Shown in pieces: positions 30,585 to 38,681 of a stretch of DNA of 64,000 nt. The DNA is from Asticcacaulis aquaticus (GTDB taxonomy: Bacteria; Pseudomonadota; Alphaproteobacteria; Caulobacterales; Caulobacteraceae). Each line of letters opens with the position of its first letter. The first letter of the stretch is position 1. The notes under the pieces are model-generated. The model made no database searches and was not told the origin of the DNA. It saw only the letters and a program-made list of their open reading frames with translations. The translations under genes were made by a program, and so were the position numbers. The stretch spans positions 1-64,000 of the forward strand of contig NZ_JAQQKX010000017.1 of the NCBI RefSeq assembly GCF_028550415.1. Reading direction: 5' to 3'.

Positions 30585-30683
30585 GGCGTTCTCCTTGTAT
30601 GAATTAATACATTGAATCTAAACACAACAGGATAAGTATCCGATCCGCAGCCTGCGCCTCCGCATAGGGGAACGGCAAAGATG

Positions 30684-30716
30684 AAAACCCCGCCCGTGGG
30701 GGACGGGCGGGGTTTC
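30684..30716. terminator. Terminator hairpin
   Basis: AAACCCCGCCCGT and ACGGGCGGGGTTT form a long GC stem around GGGGG. It lies 54 bp past the stop of the secreted-protein gene on the minus strand. Confidence 0.8.
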
Positions 30717-30769
30717 GATTGCCCCCATGAAAGGGCTACCGGTCCGGAAACCGGATCAGAAGAGGCGCC

Positions 30770-31228
30770 TTACTGGGCCGGTTCCTTGGCGGGCTTTTCC
30801 GCCGGGACCGCGGCGTCCGTCCCCGTGGCGGGGGTATCGGTGGCCGGGGCCGCCTTATCGGCGTTGGTCTTGGCCAGCGACGACGCCTTCAGCGAGGTTT
30901 CATCAGCGCTAAGCGTGCCGGTCACGGTCACTTCGTCACCGATGGCGAAGGGCTGACCGTCCGACGTAGCGGCCGAGGCATCGACGGCAATGTCCTTGAC
31001 GGCATCGGCTTCACCGACCTTCAGCGTAAAGGTACCAGCCTTTTCACCGGCGGCGGCGATCTTGCCCGTCAGGCTGACGGCGCCAGCCGCCGGGGCGTCC
31101 TTGAGCGGCGCTTCAGCCGCCGGAGCATCGGTCGACGGCGTAGTCTGGGCCAGGGCCGGCGTCATCGAGAGGGCGGCACCGGCGATGGCGAAAGCGGCGA
31201 TACGGGTCGACAGTTTGAAGCTTTTCAT
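30770..31228 (-). CDS. Small exported OB-like repeat protein
   Basis: A 152-residue protein with a Sec signal peptide (cleavage after ALA, about residue 27), Ala/Pro-rich low-complexity ends, and a central beta-rich domain of about 75 residues (VSLTGKIAAAGEKAGTFTLKVG...GDEVTVTGTLSADETSLKASSL). The centre looks like a small OB-fold or DUF5666-type domain. The function is unknown and the location is probably periplasmic. TGTTC-N5-GAACA (31285-31299) lies 57 bp upstream and might be an operator. Confidence 0.65.
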   Translation of the reverse strand: MKSFKLSTRIAAFAIAGAALSMTPALAQTTPSTDAPAAEAPLKDAPAAGAVSLTGKIAAAGEKAGTFTLKVGEADAVKDIAVDASAATSDGQPFAIGDEVTVTGTLSADETSLKASSLAKTNADKAAPATDTPATGTDAAVPAEKPAKEPAQ

Positions 31229-31799
31229 TGGAGATAGTCCTTTGGCTGTTCAAATCAGAATTGCTTTTCAAAGCCGTCTCAGCCTGTTCACTCGGAACAA
31301 ATGACTGAGGGGCCAGTCTTGAGGGCCTAGGCTTTGGCTGGGCTGTGGTGCGCCAGCTTGGCGTCACCGCCTCGGCTGATTTGAAATTAGGGGCGGCCCC
31401 ATAAGTAAACCATCGGATTGGCCCCACTGCGAACGTCGCTATGCGGTAAAACAAACTCTGGTCATAATGGGTTTGGGAAGGCCACAAAGCCGCCGTCTGA
31501 GTGCCTGATTTCGCGGCTGCGAAAGCCCGATTTGCAAACAAGTCGCAGATTCAACAGCCGGAATCCGCCGTCATCCCTTTTGCCGCAATTCCGGTAACCG
31601 CAGCCCGGTATGTAGCCGCGGCATAAAGACCGCATATGCGCCGACGCCATAATTGCAAATATTTGATAAGTCTGCAAAATCCGCATGTGTTTGAAACGTC
31701 ACAGACCGGCGGAAATGCGCGTAATGCGACCATAATCGCGCTACTGACAGAACCGGGCGCGGCGCGTAATAGACATCGGGGATCACCGGAGGGAACCTT
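31229..31799. other. Long gene-poor gap
   Basis: About 570 bp without a supported gene. The open frames here have no coding character, ribosome-binding site or known motif. I see a TGTTC-N5-GAACA palindrome at 31285-31299 and GGTGCGCCA/TGGCGTCACC pairing near 31347-31367, but no terminator or structured RNA I can name. GGAGGG stands directly before the tag start at 31800. Confidence 0.5.
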
Positions 31800-32369
31800 A
31801 TGAGCGACGGCAAGACACGTTGCGGCTGGGTCAATGAAAGCAAGCCGCACTATGTCCACTATCACGACCACGAATGGGGTGTACCGGCGCACGACGACCG
31901 GTTGCTGTTCGAGATGCTGATCCTCGAAGGGGCGCAGGCGGGCCTGAGCTGGGAAACGATCCTCAAACGCCGCGACCAGTATCGCGCCGCCTTCAAAGGC
32001 TTCGATATCGCGGCCTGTGCGGCCTTTACCGACGAAGAACTTGAGGCGCGGATGTCCGATGAGGGCATCATCCGCAACCGGCTGAAGATCTGGTCGGTGC
32101 GCAAGAACGCCCTCGCCTTCATCGCCATCCAAAAAGAGTTCGGATCGTTTGACGCCTATGTGTGGCGCTTTGTCGGCGGTGCGCCGAAGCTGAACCGCCC
32201 GAAGACGCTGAAAGACGTTCCGGCCTCCACGCCCGAATCGGACGCGCTATCGAAGGATCTGAAAAAGCGCGGCATGAGCTTTGTCGGCTCGACGATTATC
32301 TACGCCTATATGCAGGCGGTGGGCATGGTGGACGACCACGTGGCGACCTGTTTCCGGGCGGCGAAGTAA
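31800..32369 (+). CDS. tag: 3-Methyladenine DNA glycosylase I
   Basis: Tag removes 3-methyladenine from alkylated DNA as the first step of base excision repair. The 189-residue protein is the full family length. It has the RCGWV start with a zinc-binding Cys, HDHEWGVP, the LILEGAQAGLSWETIL helix-hairpin-helix region, and the C-terminal zinc ligands in DDHVATCF. A GGAGGG ribosome-binding site precedes it. It opens a short run of DNA-repair genes that continues at 33902-35040. Confidence 0.94.
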   Translation: MSDGKTRCGWVNESKPHYVHYHDHEWGVPAHDDRLLFEMLILEGAQAGLSWETILKRRDQYRAAFKGFDIAACAAFTDEELEARMSDEGIIRNRLKIWSVRKNALAFIAIQKEFGSFDAYVWRFVGGAPKLNRPKTLKDVPASTPESDALSKDLKKRGMSFVGSTIIYAYMQAVGMVDDHVATCFRAAK

Positions 32370-32372
32370 GAA

Positions 32373-32506
32373 TTAGCCACGGATAAACACGGATGACCGC
32401 CTTCGGCGGTCTACACGGATGGTTCGAGCCCGGCCTGACTATTTCCGCATAAAGAATATCCGTGTCGGGCCCGCAAAGCGGGCCATCCGTGTCTATCCTT
32501 GGCTAA
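32373..32506. repeat. Dispersed inverted-repeat element
   Basis: Terminal arms TTAGCCACGGATAAACACGG and CCGTGTCTATCCTTGGCTAA are inverted. Inside are ACCGCCTTCGGCGGT and GGGCCCGCAAAGCGGGCC hairpins, and a second ATCCGTGT. It fills the space between the convergent tag and pseudouridine synthase genes. It has no open frame, so it is a non-coding repeat and not an insertion sequence. CACGGATAAACACGGATGA-type arms are known from other genomes. Confidence 0.8.
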
Positions 32507-32511
32507 AGATC

Positions 32512-33273
32512 TTACTGCCCCAACAACGCTGCGCGTTCTTCCGCCGTCAGCAGCCGCCACTGGCCTTCGGGCAGGTCGCCAATATGCACCGGGCCGATGC
32601 GCGAGCGGTAAAGGTCGATGACGCGCAGTTCGCACATGTCGCACATGCGGCGGATCTGACGATTGCGACCTTCCTGAAGCACAAAGCGCAGGGTCTGCTC
32701 CCCCACCTGCTCGACCACCGCCGGTTTCAGCTTGCGCCCGTCCAGTTCCAGCCCGTGGCGCAGCCATTTCAGCTTGGCCTCGAAGATCGGCCCCTTGACG
32801 CGGACGGTGTAGTCCTTCTCCAGTTCGCTGTCCGGGCCGATAATGGCCTTGGCGATGACCCCGTCCTCGGACAGGATCAGCAGCCCGCGCGAATCCTTAT
32901 CCAGCCGCCCGATGGGGGCCAGTTTCGAGTTCTGATCCGGCCATTGGGTCAGTTGTCCGTAATGGTTCGGACGGCGGATCATGCGCACAGCGGGCGTTTC
33001 CCCGGCTTCCGGCTGCCCCGAGACGATGCCGACCGGCTTGTGATAGATCACCGTCAGCTTGCTATCGATCTCGCTCTGCGCCGCCGGATTGAAGCTGACC
33101 GTCTGACCGGCCTCGACCTTGCGGCCCGCATCGCGCACCACTTCACCATCGACCGAGACCAGACCTTCGGCGATGAAGGCGTCGGCCTCACGCCGCGAGC
33201 AGACGCCCGACTGCGCCAGCCATTTGTTGAGACGGATCGGCTCAGAGCCGGTATAGGTGCGGGATAGGGACAT
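32512..33273 (-). CDS. RsuA/RluB/E/F-family pseudouridine synthase (RluF-like)
   Basis: A 253-residue rRNA or tRNA pseudouridine synthase. An N-terminal S4 RNA-binding domain (RLNKWLAQSGVCSRREADAFIAEGLVSVDGEVV) comes before the catalytic domain, whose Asp is in GRLDKDSRGLLIL. The C-terminal GRNRQIRRMCDMC and VIDLYRSRIGPV blocks are typical. Overall it is closest to RluF, which modifies U2604 of 23S rRNA and tRNA-Tyr in E. coli; the target here is inferred. Confidence 0.85.
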   Translation of the reverse strand: MSLSRTYTGSEPIRLNKWLAQSGVCSRREADAFIAEGLVSVDGEVVRDAGRKVEAGQTVSFNPAAQSEIDSKLTVIYHKPVGIVSGQPEAGETPAVRMIRRPNHYGQLTQWPDQNSKLAPIGRLDKDSRGLLILSEDGVIAKAIIGPDSELEKDYTVRVKGPIFEAKLKWLRHGLELDGRKLKPAVVEQVGEQTLRFVLQEGRNRQIRRMCDMCELRVIDLYRSRIGPVHIGDLPEGQWRLLTAEERAALLGQ

Positions 33274-33313
33274 GCGCCGCTGATAGCGAAAAAGCGCCGT
33301 GACGGCTACGCTT

Positions 33314-33799
33314 TTATCCGCTCGTCGTGCAACGCAGGGATTCCTGGGTCCCGGCGCGCGTCAGGACATAGCCTTCGAGATACATGTTCGCGCCCTTGCC
33401 GACGGCCTTCACGCTGACCTTGAGGTGGTCGATCCACTGCAGATCGTACGACGAAATATCGTCTTTCTTCGTGATGGCGAAATCCTCGAAATAGAACCCC
33501 GTCCCGTCCTCGGCATTGTCGAAAACGAAGCCGCCGCTGCGATACATGGCCGAATAGGACCGCCCGTCGAGATTATAGGCCATCTTGGCCTCGCCGCTCA
33601 GACGGTTGTCGGGCCTTGGTTCCGCCCATATACCAAAGGCGAAGTAAAGCCGGTTGTTGGGAATCGACCGGTTATACCATGACCCTTCGCACAACCATCC
33701 TTTGTTGGTCATGGCATTCAGGGTCGCGTCATCGGCGTGGGCCTGAGCCGACATCCCTAAAAGGACGAGGCTTATCAACGATATGATCCACGCGCGCAT
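33314..33799 (-). CDS. Exported hypothetical protein
   Basis: A 161-residue protein with a clear Sec signal peptide (MRAWIISLISLVLLGMSAQAHA). The mature part has a beta-rich pattern (GWLCEGSWYNRSI ... SGEAKMAYNLDGRSYSAMYRSGG) and two cysteines, near the start and the end, that could form a disulphide. The family is unknown. The start at 33799 puts the signal peptide at the N-terminus. Confidence 0.65.
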   Translation of the reverse strand: MRAWIISLISLVLLGMSAQAHADDATLNAMTNKGWLCEGSWYNRSIPNNRLYFAFGIWAEPRPDNRLSGEAKMAYNLDGRSYSAMYRSGGFVFDNAEDGTGFYFEDFAITKKDDISSYDLQWIDHLKVSVKAVGKGANMYLEGYVLTRAGTQESLRCTTSG

Positions 33800-33901
33800 T
33801 ACCCATTCCCCGGTTGACAATAAGCTGTATCATGTCCCCATAGCCGGAACGGTAGCAAGTCACCAGTTACAACGGCTGTAAATTAAGGATCTATTGCCTT
33901 C

Positions 33902-34489
33902 ATGTGCGGACAGTTACTGGCCCTTAAAATCTGGATCGACTTCCTGAAAAGCCTCGGCATGTCCGATGAGGTGATTGCGGTAATCGTCGAAGCGTACCAA
34001 GAGGGCGTCGTCAAACCCACCGACGCCTATCCGGTGGTAACGCAAGGACCGGTCATCACCACCAAAAGCTGGAGCCTCGTGCCGTCATGGGCCTCGGCGC
34101 CGCAAAAGGCCGCGACCTTCAATGCCCGTATTGAAACAGCATCCGAGAAACCGACTTTCAAGGAAGCGTTTGCCCGTCGCCATGCGCTGATACCCGTCGC
34201 CGGGTTTCACGAATGGTCCGGCCCCGCATCATCACGACAGAAATGGATGATCACCCGCCGCGACCATGAACCTCTGGTGCTCGCCGGGCTATGGGAAGGC
34301 GATACCTTCACCATCCTGACCCGCGCGGCCGGGACACAGATGGCGGCGATCCATGACCGTGAACCCGTCGTCGTCGGGCGGCGGCAGTGGCAGGCGTGGC
34401 TTGCCAATGACCTGTTCGATCCGGCCTTACCGCCTGACGATTTTTACCAATTTGAGCCCGTCGGTGACGTGCAAGCGAGCCTGTTTTGA
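33902..34489 (+). CDS. SRAP-domain protein (YedK/HMCES family)
   Basis: SRAP proteins form a stable covalent link to abasic sites in single-stranded DNA through their N-terminal Cys2, shielding them from breakage. The 195-residue protein begins MCGQ (Cys2 exposed after Met removal) and keeps the NARIET block, the active-site Glu in GFHEWSG, and the His in IHDREPVVV. It overlaps the uracil-DNA glycosylase gene by 4 bp. No LexA box is visible upstream, although the family is often SOS-linked. Confidence 0.87.
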   Translation: MCGQLLALKIWIDFLKSLGMSDEVIAVIVEAYQEGVVKPTDAYPVVTQGPVITTKSWSLVPSWASAPQKAATFNARIETASEKPTFKEAFARRHALIPVAGFHEWSGPASSRQKWMITRRDHEPLVLAGLWEGDTFTILTRAAGTQMAAIHDREPVVVGRRQWQAWLANDLFDPALPPDDFYQFEPVGDVQASLF

Positions 34490-35040
34490 GCCTGCTCGAT
34501 GAGATCGCCGCGTGCCGGATTTGTACCGATCTGCCGCTGGGGCCAAGGCCGGTGGTACGTGCCGACAACCCCGCCGCGCGCATTCTGATCATCGGTCAGG
34601 CCCCCGGCACGAAGGTCCATGCGTCCGGCATTCCGTGGGACGACAAGTCCGGCGAGCGCTTGCGCGACTGGATGCAGGTAACGCCGGAAGTCTTTTACGA
34701 CACATCGAAAATCGCCATCATGCCGATGGGCTTCTGCTATCCCGGGCGCGGAAAATCGGGAGACAATCCCCCGCGTCAGGAATGCGCACCGCTGTGGCAT
34801 AAACGCGTTCTGGCGACCTTGCACAATATCGAACTGACGCTTCTGATCGGGCAATATGCGCAAAACGCCTATCTCGGCGACCGCCTGAGCCTGACCGAGC
34901 GTGTGAAAAACGCCAATGATTACGGCAAGTTCTTTCCACTGGTTCACCCGTCGCCGCGCAACGGTATCTGGCTCAAGAAGCACCGGTGGTTCGAGGCGGA
35001 GATCGTCCCAGACCTACGCGCCCGCCTTCGCCGCCTGTAG
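34486..35040 (+). CDS. Fe-S uracil-DNA glycosylase family protein
   Basis: A 184-residue UDG-superfamily enzyme that should remove uracil from DNA, leaving an abasic site. Four cysteines (C10, C13, C84, C100) have the C-x2-C ... C-x15-C spacing of the 4Fe-4S cluster in family 4 enzymes. Motif A is GQAPG and the C-terminal motif is HPSPRN, which differs from the family 4 HPAA form and is closer to family 1. The start is a TTG that overlaps the SRAP stop codon (TTTTGAGC), which implies translational coupling. The 3' end overlaps the convergent CDF-type gene by 27 bp. Confidence 0.8.
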   Translation: MSLLDEIAACRICTDLPLGPRPVVRADNPAARILIIGQAPGTKVHASGIPWDDKSGERLRDWMQVTPEVFYDTSKIAIMPMGFCYPGRGKSGDNPPRQECAPLWHKRVLATLHNIELTLLIGQYAQNAYLGDRLSLTERVKNANDYGKFFPLVHPSPRNGIWLKKHRWFEAEIVPDLRARLRRL

Positions 35041-35679
35041 CTCATCCCATGCCCGACGCGCGATCTGCGTCGCGGCTTGCAGCCCCATCGCGACCATGAC
35101 CAGTGCCACTATGGCATCCGGCAGGGTGTTGTGCGTGAAGAACACGCCGACCGCCGCGGCCATGACCAGCACATTACCAATGGCATCGTTGCGCGCACAG
35201 AGCCACACCGACATCATATTGGAGTCGCCTTCGCGGAATTTGTACAGCCACCATGCCGATAAAAGGTTCGCCACCACGGCCAGCACGCTGATGATCCCCA
35301 TGATCTCGGCCTTGGGGACGTCGCCCGTATAGACCTGCCACAGGGTCGCCCCCATGATCCAGATCGAAAAGAGAAACATCGATGCCGCCTTGAACAGCGA
35401 CATCTTCGCCCGCGTCGGTACCGAGGCTGTCAGGACGAACAGGCTCAGCGCGATATTGATGGCGTCGCCGGCGAAATCCAGCGAATCGGCCAGCAGCGAT
35501 TTCGACAGGCTCTGATAGCCCGCACCGATCTCGACGAAGAACATAGCGGCATTGATGAGCATCACCCACCACAGGACCTTGCGGTACTGCGGATCGACCA
35601 CCGGATCGGAATGATCGTGGACATGACCGTGCTCATGGTCATGATGGCAGTGCGCGCCGGGGGCGTGGTCGTGGCTCAT
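35014..35679 (-). CDS. Short CDF-type cation transporter
   Basis: A 221-residue inner-membrane protein of the cation diffusion facilitator superfamily. Ten histidines lie in the first 23 residues, a likely metal-buffering tail. Five or six TM segments follow. TM2 has the metal-site pattern D68-x3-D72, but the second site in TM5 reads N154-D155-x3-N159 instead of the usual HxxxD. The large cytoplasmic C-terminal domain is missing. Zn2+ or Co2+ export is likely, but the altered site makes the ion uncertain. The start at 35679 begins directly at the His-rich tail. Confidence 0.8.
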   Translation of the reverse strand: MSHDHAPGAHCHHDHEHGHVHDHSDPVVDPQYRKVLWWVMLINAAMFFVEIGAGYQSLSKSLLADSLDFAGDAINIALSLFVLTASVPTRAKMSLFKAASMFLFSIWIMGATLWQVYTGDVPKAEIMGIISVLAVVANLLSAWWLYKFREGDSNMMSVWLCARNDAIGNVLVMAAAVGVFFTHNTLPDAIVALVMVAMGLQAATQIARRAWDELQAAKAGA

Positions 35680-35820
35680 GCAAGACTCCTCACCCACATA
35701 AGAGGATTGCCGAGCTGACTTGGCAAACAAATTATGCGGTTCTCTGCATTTCGGGGTTCCCTTGACGGATGCAAGGGCTGTATCCTCAACAATTACAGAT
35801 AAGATTTGGAGACCGCCACC

Positions 35821-36366
35821 ATGACCAAGCTGATTGCCATTTCCGGCGCCCTGCGCAAGGCCTCGCACACCACCGCCCTGTTGCGAACCCTGGCGAAAAC
35901 CGCGCCCGACGGCGTGGAAATCGAGGTCGCCAATGTCGTGGACGTGCCGGTCTATAATCAGGACCTCGATGTCGAGCCGAACCCGGCCTCGGTCGAAACC
36001 CTGCGCGCGCAGGTCAATGCGGCCGATGGTATCATCATCGCCAGCCCGGAATATAATTACGCCATGCCGGGTTCGACCAAGAACATCATCGACTGGCTGT
36101 CGCGCCCTTATGGCAAGGCGGCGCTGGTCGGTAAGCCGGTGCTGATCATCACCACCTCGCCCGGTTCGACCGGCGGCGTCCGCGCCCAGTCGCAGATCCG
36201 CGGCACGCTGGCGGCCATCGGCGCGCACCCGCTGGGCGGCGCCGAAGTTGTCATCGCCGGCATCGACAAGAAGTTCGTCGACGGGGACTTCGCCGACGAA
36301 ACCAACCTCAAATTCATCCAGTCGTCGCTCGATCGCCTGCTGGCCGAGATCAAAATCCGATCCTGA
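35821..36366 (+). CDS. NADPH-dependent FMN reductase
   Basis: A 181-residue flavodoxin-like oxidoreductase (chromate or quinone reductase type, as in ChrR/YieF). It has the N-terminal ISGALRKASHTTALLR phosphate-binding loop, the central SPEYNYAMPGSTKNIIDWLSR motif that is diagnostic for the family, and a C-terminal GGAEVVIAG segment. It probably reduces quinones or metals with NADPH to limit radical formation. The start at 35821 matches the family. The 3' end overlaps the convergent AAA+ gene by 17 bp. Confidence 0.88.
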   Translation: MTKLIAISGALRKASHTTALLRTLAKTAPDGVEIEVANVVDVPVYNQDLDVEPNPASVETLRAQVNAADGIIIASPEYNYAMPGSTKNIIDWLSRPYGKAALVGKPVLIITTSPGSTGGVRAQSQIRGTLAAIGAHPLGGAEVVIAGIDKKFVDGDFADETNLKFIQSSLDRLLAEIKIRS

Positions 36367-38353
36367 CCCCGGTGTCCGGCTTGACGCGGCTCTCGTCGGT
36401 CAGACGCGCGAGGATCGCCTGAGCGTCGGGCGCGGGGGCATGGCGCAACTGCCGCGCCACCACGGCAAAATCACCCGGTGTCAGGTTGCGCAGGCCAAAC
36501 AACCCCGCCGGGGCCGCCATGCCGAAGAACCGCACAAAAGCCCGCTCAAGCTTCTCCGGCCCCAGCGGTGCCAGATCAAGCTTGAACACGAACCGGCGCA
36601 GGCTGGCCGGATCGAGCTGATCCTTGTGGTTGGTCGCCGCCACCACCGGCAGGGGGTGCCGGTCCAACCAGGTCAGCATCTCGTTGACCTGCCCCACCTC
36701 CCACGAAGTACGCGCCCGCGTCCGGTCGAACAGCAGCGAATCCGCCTCGTCGAACAGCAAGACGCTGTCCTGACGCCGCGCGTCCTCGAAGGCCCCGGCG
36801 ATGTTCTGCTCGGTTTCGCCCACCCACTTCGACAGGAGGTCCGACGCCCGACGCACCAGCAACGGCTTGTCCAGCGCCCGCGCCAAATGGTGGGCCAGCG
36901 CCGTCTTACCCGTCCCCGGCGGCCCGGTCAGCAGCAATGACACATCGAGCGCACCCAAGGTCCGGATGCTGTCGAACAGCGGTTCCAGCGGCCGGTCGGC
37001 CTCGTAAAGCGACAGGTCGATGGCGTCGAAGCCGTGCGACGGTATTTCCCCGCCGCGCAGGGCCCGGACCAGCGAGGTCGCCGCCTGAGCGCCGCCGTCG
37101 TCCTCACCGGCCAGACGTCCCGCCCGCACCGCCACACGCAGGACGCTGGCCGTTTCCGGCGCGCGGTCGATCAGGTGCGTCATAGCCTCACCCGGCTGCA
37201 CGCCTTCGTCGGCGGCGACCCTCGTCAGGATACCATGCGCGGCCCGGCGCGGGGCCAGATCGAGTTTCAAAATAAAGCTCATCCGGCGCAGGATCGCGTC
37301 ATCGATATTGCCCACGGCATTGGTGACCCAGATGACCGGCGCGGCATTGGTTTCCAGCAACCGATTGACGAAGACCTTGCTGCCTTCGCGCTGCGTAAAC
37401 CAGTCGCCGGTCGTACGCTGCGTGCCGCCGATCAGGTCCTCCATCTCGTCGAACAGCAGCACGGCACCGCTGCGGTCGCCCAGCATCCGCTGCGCCAGCA
37501 TCAGCGCCAGAACACGGTCGCGGCGGTTCGGCTCCTCACCATCGTCGTCGGCCTCCCCGATCCCGTGCAGGGCGCAGCCCGCCGCCGCGGCCAGCGTCCG
37601 CGCCAGTTCGGTCTTGCCGCTGCCCGGCGGCCCGTGGATCAGGATATTGACGCCGTGCGCCCGTTCACGCACCGCCCCTTGCAGCAGCCGCACAAGGAAG
37701 TCCGCATCGGCAACATGGGCGAAATCGGCCATATTGAGTGTACTGGTCTGACGCCGTCCGGCGAGGGCTTCGGCCAGCGCCTCGGCCTCCGGTTCGCGAT
37801 CCAGCACCCGGCACAGCGGCCATTGGATGTCGATCGGGTCGTCAAACCGGCGCCGCCCGAAGCCTACCACCCCCAGCTTCATCACCTCGCTACCGCGCAC
37901 GCGGCGCGCGGCGTCGAGCGGCTCGGCTCCGGCCAGTTCCCCCAGCAGCGCCGGGAAGTCGCGGATATGCTCCACCACCCCGTCCAGCATATCGGCCACG
38001 CGCGGCAACCGGTCACAGGCGATCATCAGGGTCAGCAAATGGGCATCGAAGGCCTCAAGGTTCAGCAGACGCCCCAGTTCGTCGGTCAGGTCGAGCACGC
38101 GCGGACGCGGTGCATCGGGTGACTCTGCTGACTCCAGACGCTTGAGCATCCGGGTACACTCGTCTTTCTGGGCGGTATCGGGCTTAAGCTTGGCCGATTT
38201 GCCGGTTTTCACCTTCGGCGGCTTGGTCGCACCTAACAACCAGTCGGCATGGGTCTCGGCCCAACTCATCAGCTTGAGCGCGGCCGGCGACCCCGGCACG
38301 AGGTCGCGCGCGATCCGGAGCGTCAGGCTCCGGGCGATAGAATGTTCGTTCAT
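36350..38353 (-). CDS. Tandem AAA+ ATPase, unknown function
   Basis: A 667-residue protein with a helical N-terminal region of about 200 residues and two complete AAA+ modules. Module 1 has Walker A GPPGSGKT (241-248) and Walker B AVLLFDE (297-303). Module 2 has Walker A GPPGTGKT (487-494), a SKWVGETEQN pore-loop segment like that of Vps4/FtsH-type ATPases, and Walker B VLLFDEAD (531-538). Both have a TN sensor-1 and an LRR(F/M) motif. A threading or disassembly ATPase is likely. No peptidase or substrate partner is nearby. The start at 38353 is the first one after the promoter-like stretch. Confidence 0.75.
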   Translation of the reverse strand: MNEHSIARSLTLRIARDLVPGSPAALKLMSWAETHADWLLGATKPPKVKTGKSAKLKPDTAQKDECTRMLKRLESAESPDAPRPRVLDLTDELGRLLNLEAFDAHLLTLMIACDRLPRVADMLDGVVEHIRDFPALLGELAGAEPLDAARRVRGSEVMKLGVVGFGRRRFDDPIDIQWPLCRVLDREPEAEALAEALAGRRQTSTLNMADFAHVADADFLVRLLQGAVRERAHGVNILIHGPPGSGKTELARTLAAAAGCALHGIGEADDDGEEPNRRDRVLALMLAQRMLGDRSGAVLLFDEMEDLIGGTQRTTGDWFTQREGSKVFVNRLLETNAAPVIWVTNAVGNIDDAILRRMSFILKLDLAPRRAAHGILTRVAADEGVQPGEAMTHLIDRAPETASVLRVAVRAGRLAGEDDGGAQAATSLVRALRGGEIPSHGFDAIDLSLYEADRPLEPLFDSIRTLGALDVSLLLTGPPGTGKTALAHHLARALDKPLLVRRASDLLSKWVGETEQNIAGAFEDARRQDSVLLFDEADSLLFDRTRARTSWEVGQVNEMLTWLDRHPLPVVAATNHKDQLDPASLRRFVFKLDLAPLGPEKLERAFVRFFGMAAPAGLFGLRNLTPGDFAVVARQLRHAPAPDAQAILARLTDESRVKPDTGVRIGF

Positions 38354-38681
38354 TTTCAGTGTCTTTGTCTTCGGCGGACGCGCGATCCCGCGCATCTCAC
38401 GATGTTTCTTCAATATATTTGATATCTGAAACCTGGGTGCGACCGGGCCTTCCCGCCCCGTCGCCACGCCGAAGGGCGCTTAGACGAAAGGCAGGATCGC
38501 GGCGGGTTTAAGACCCCGGCTGTGTTTCGATCCCAACAATCCATACTCTCCATATGGCCGCGTAAAAGGCGGCGCGGGCTTACCTATAGTTAATTTTGCA
38601 ACCATGCGCAAGGCGGCTTGCAAACAGGCGACACACCCGTGGCAATTGCGCCACGCTTCACGCCATATCCTTCCGGCAGGG
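38354..38681. other. Intergenic gap upstream of the AAA+ gene
   Basis: About 330 bp between the AAA+ start and the stop of the next gene on the same strand. I see no gene, no T-tract terminator and no strong palindrome. It probably holds the AAA+ promoter. Confidence 0.5.

Noticed and set aside
31113-31541. Open frame upstream of the exported OB-like protein
   Set aside because: It overlaps that gene in another frame, has no ribosome-binding site, and its residues look random.
32373-32506. Insertion sequence
   Set aside because: Inverted ends are present but there is no transposase frame and the length is only 134 bp.
33830-33901. LexA box upstream of the SRAP gene
   Set aside because: No GTTC-N7-GTTC or GAAC-N7-GAAC pair is present in the stretch.
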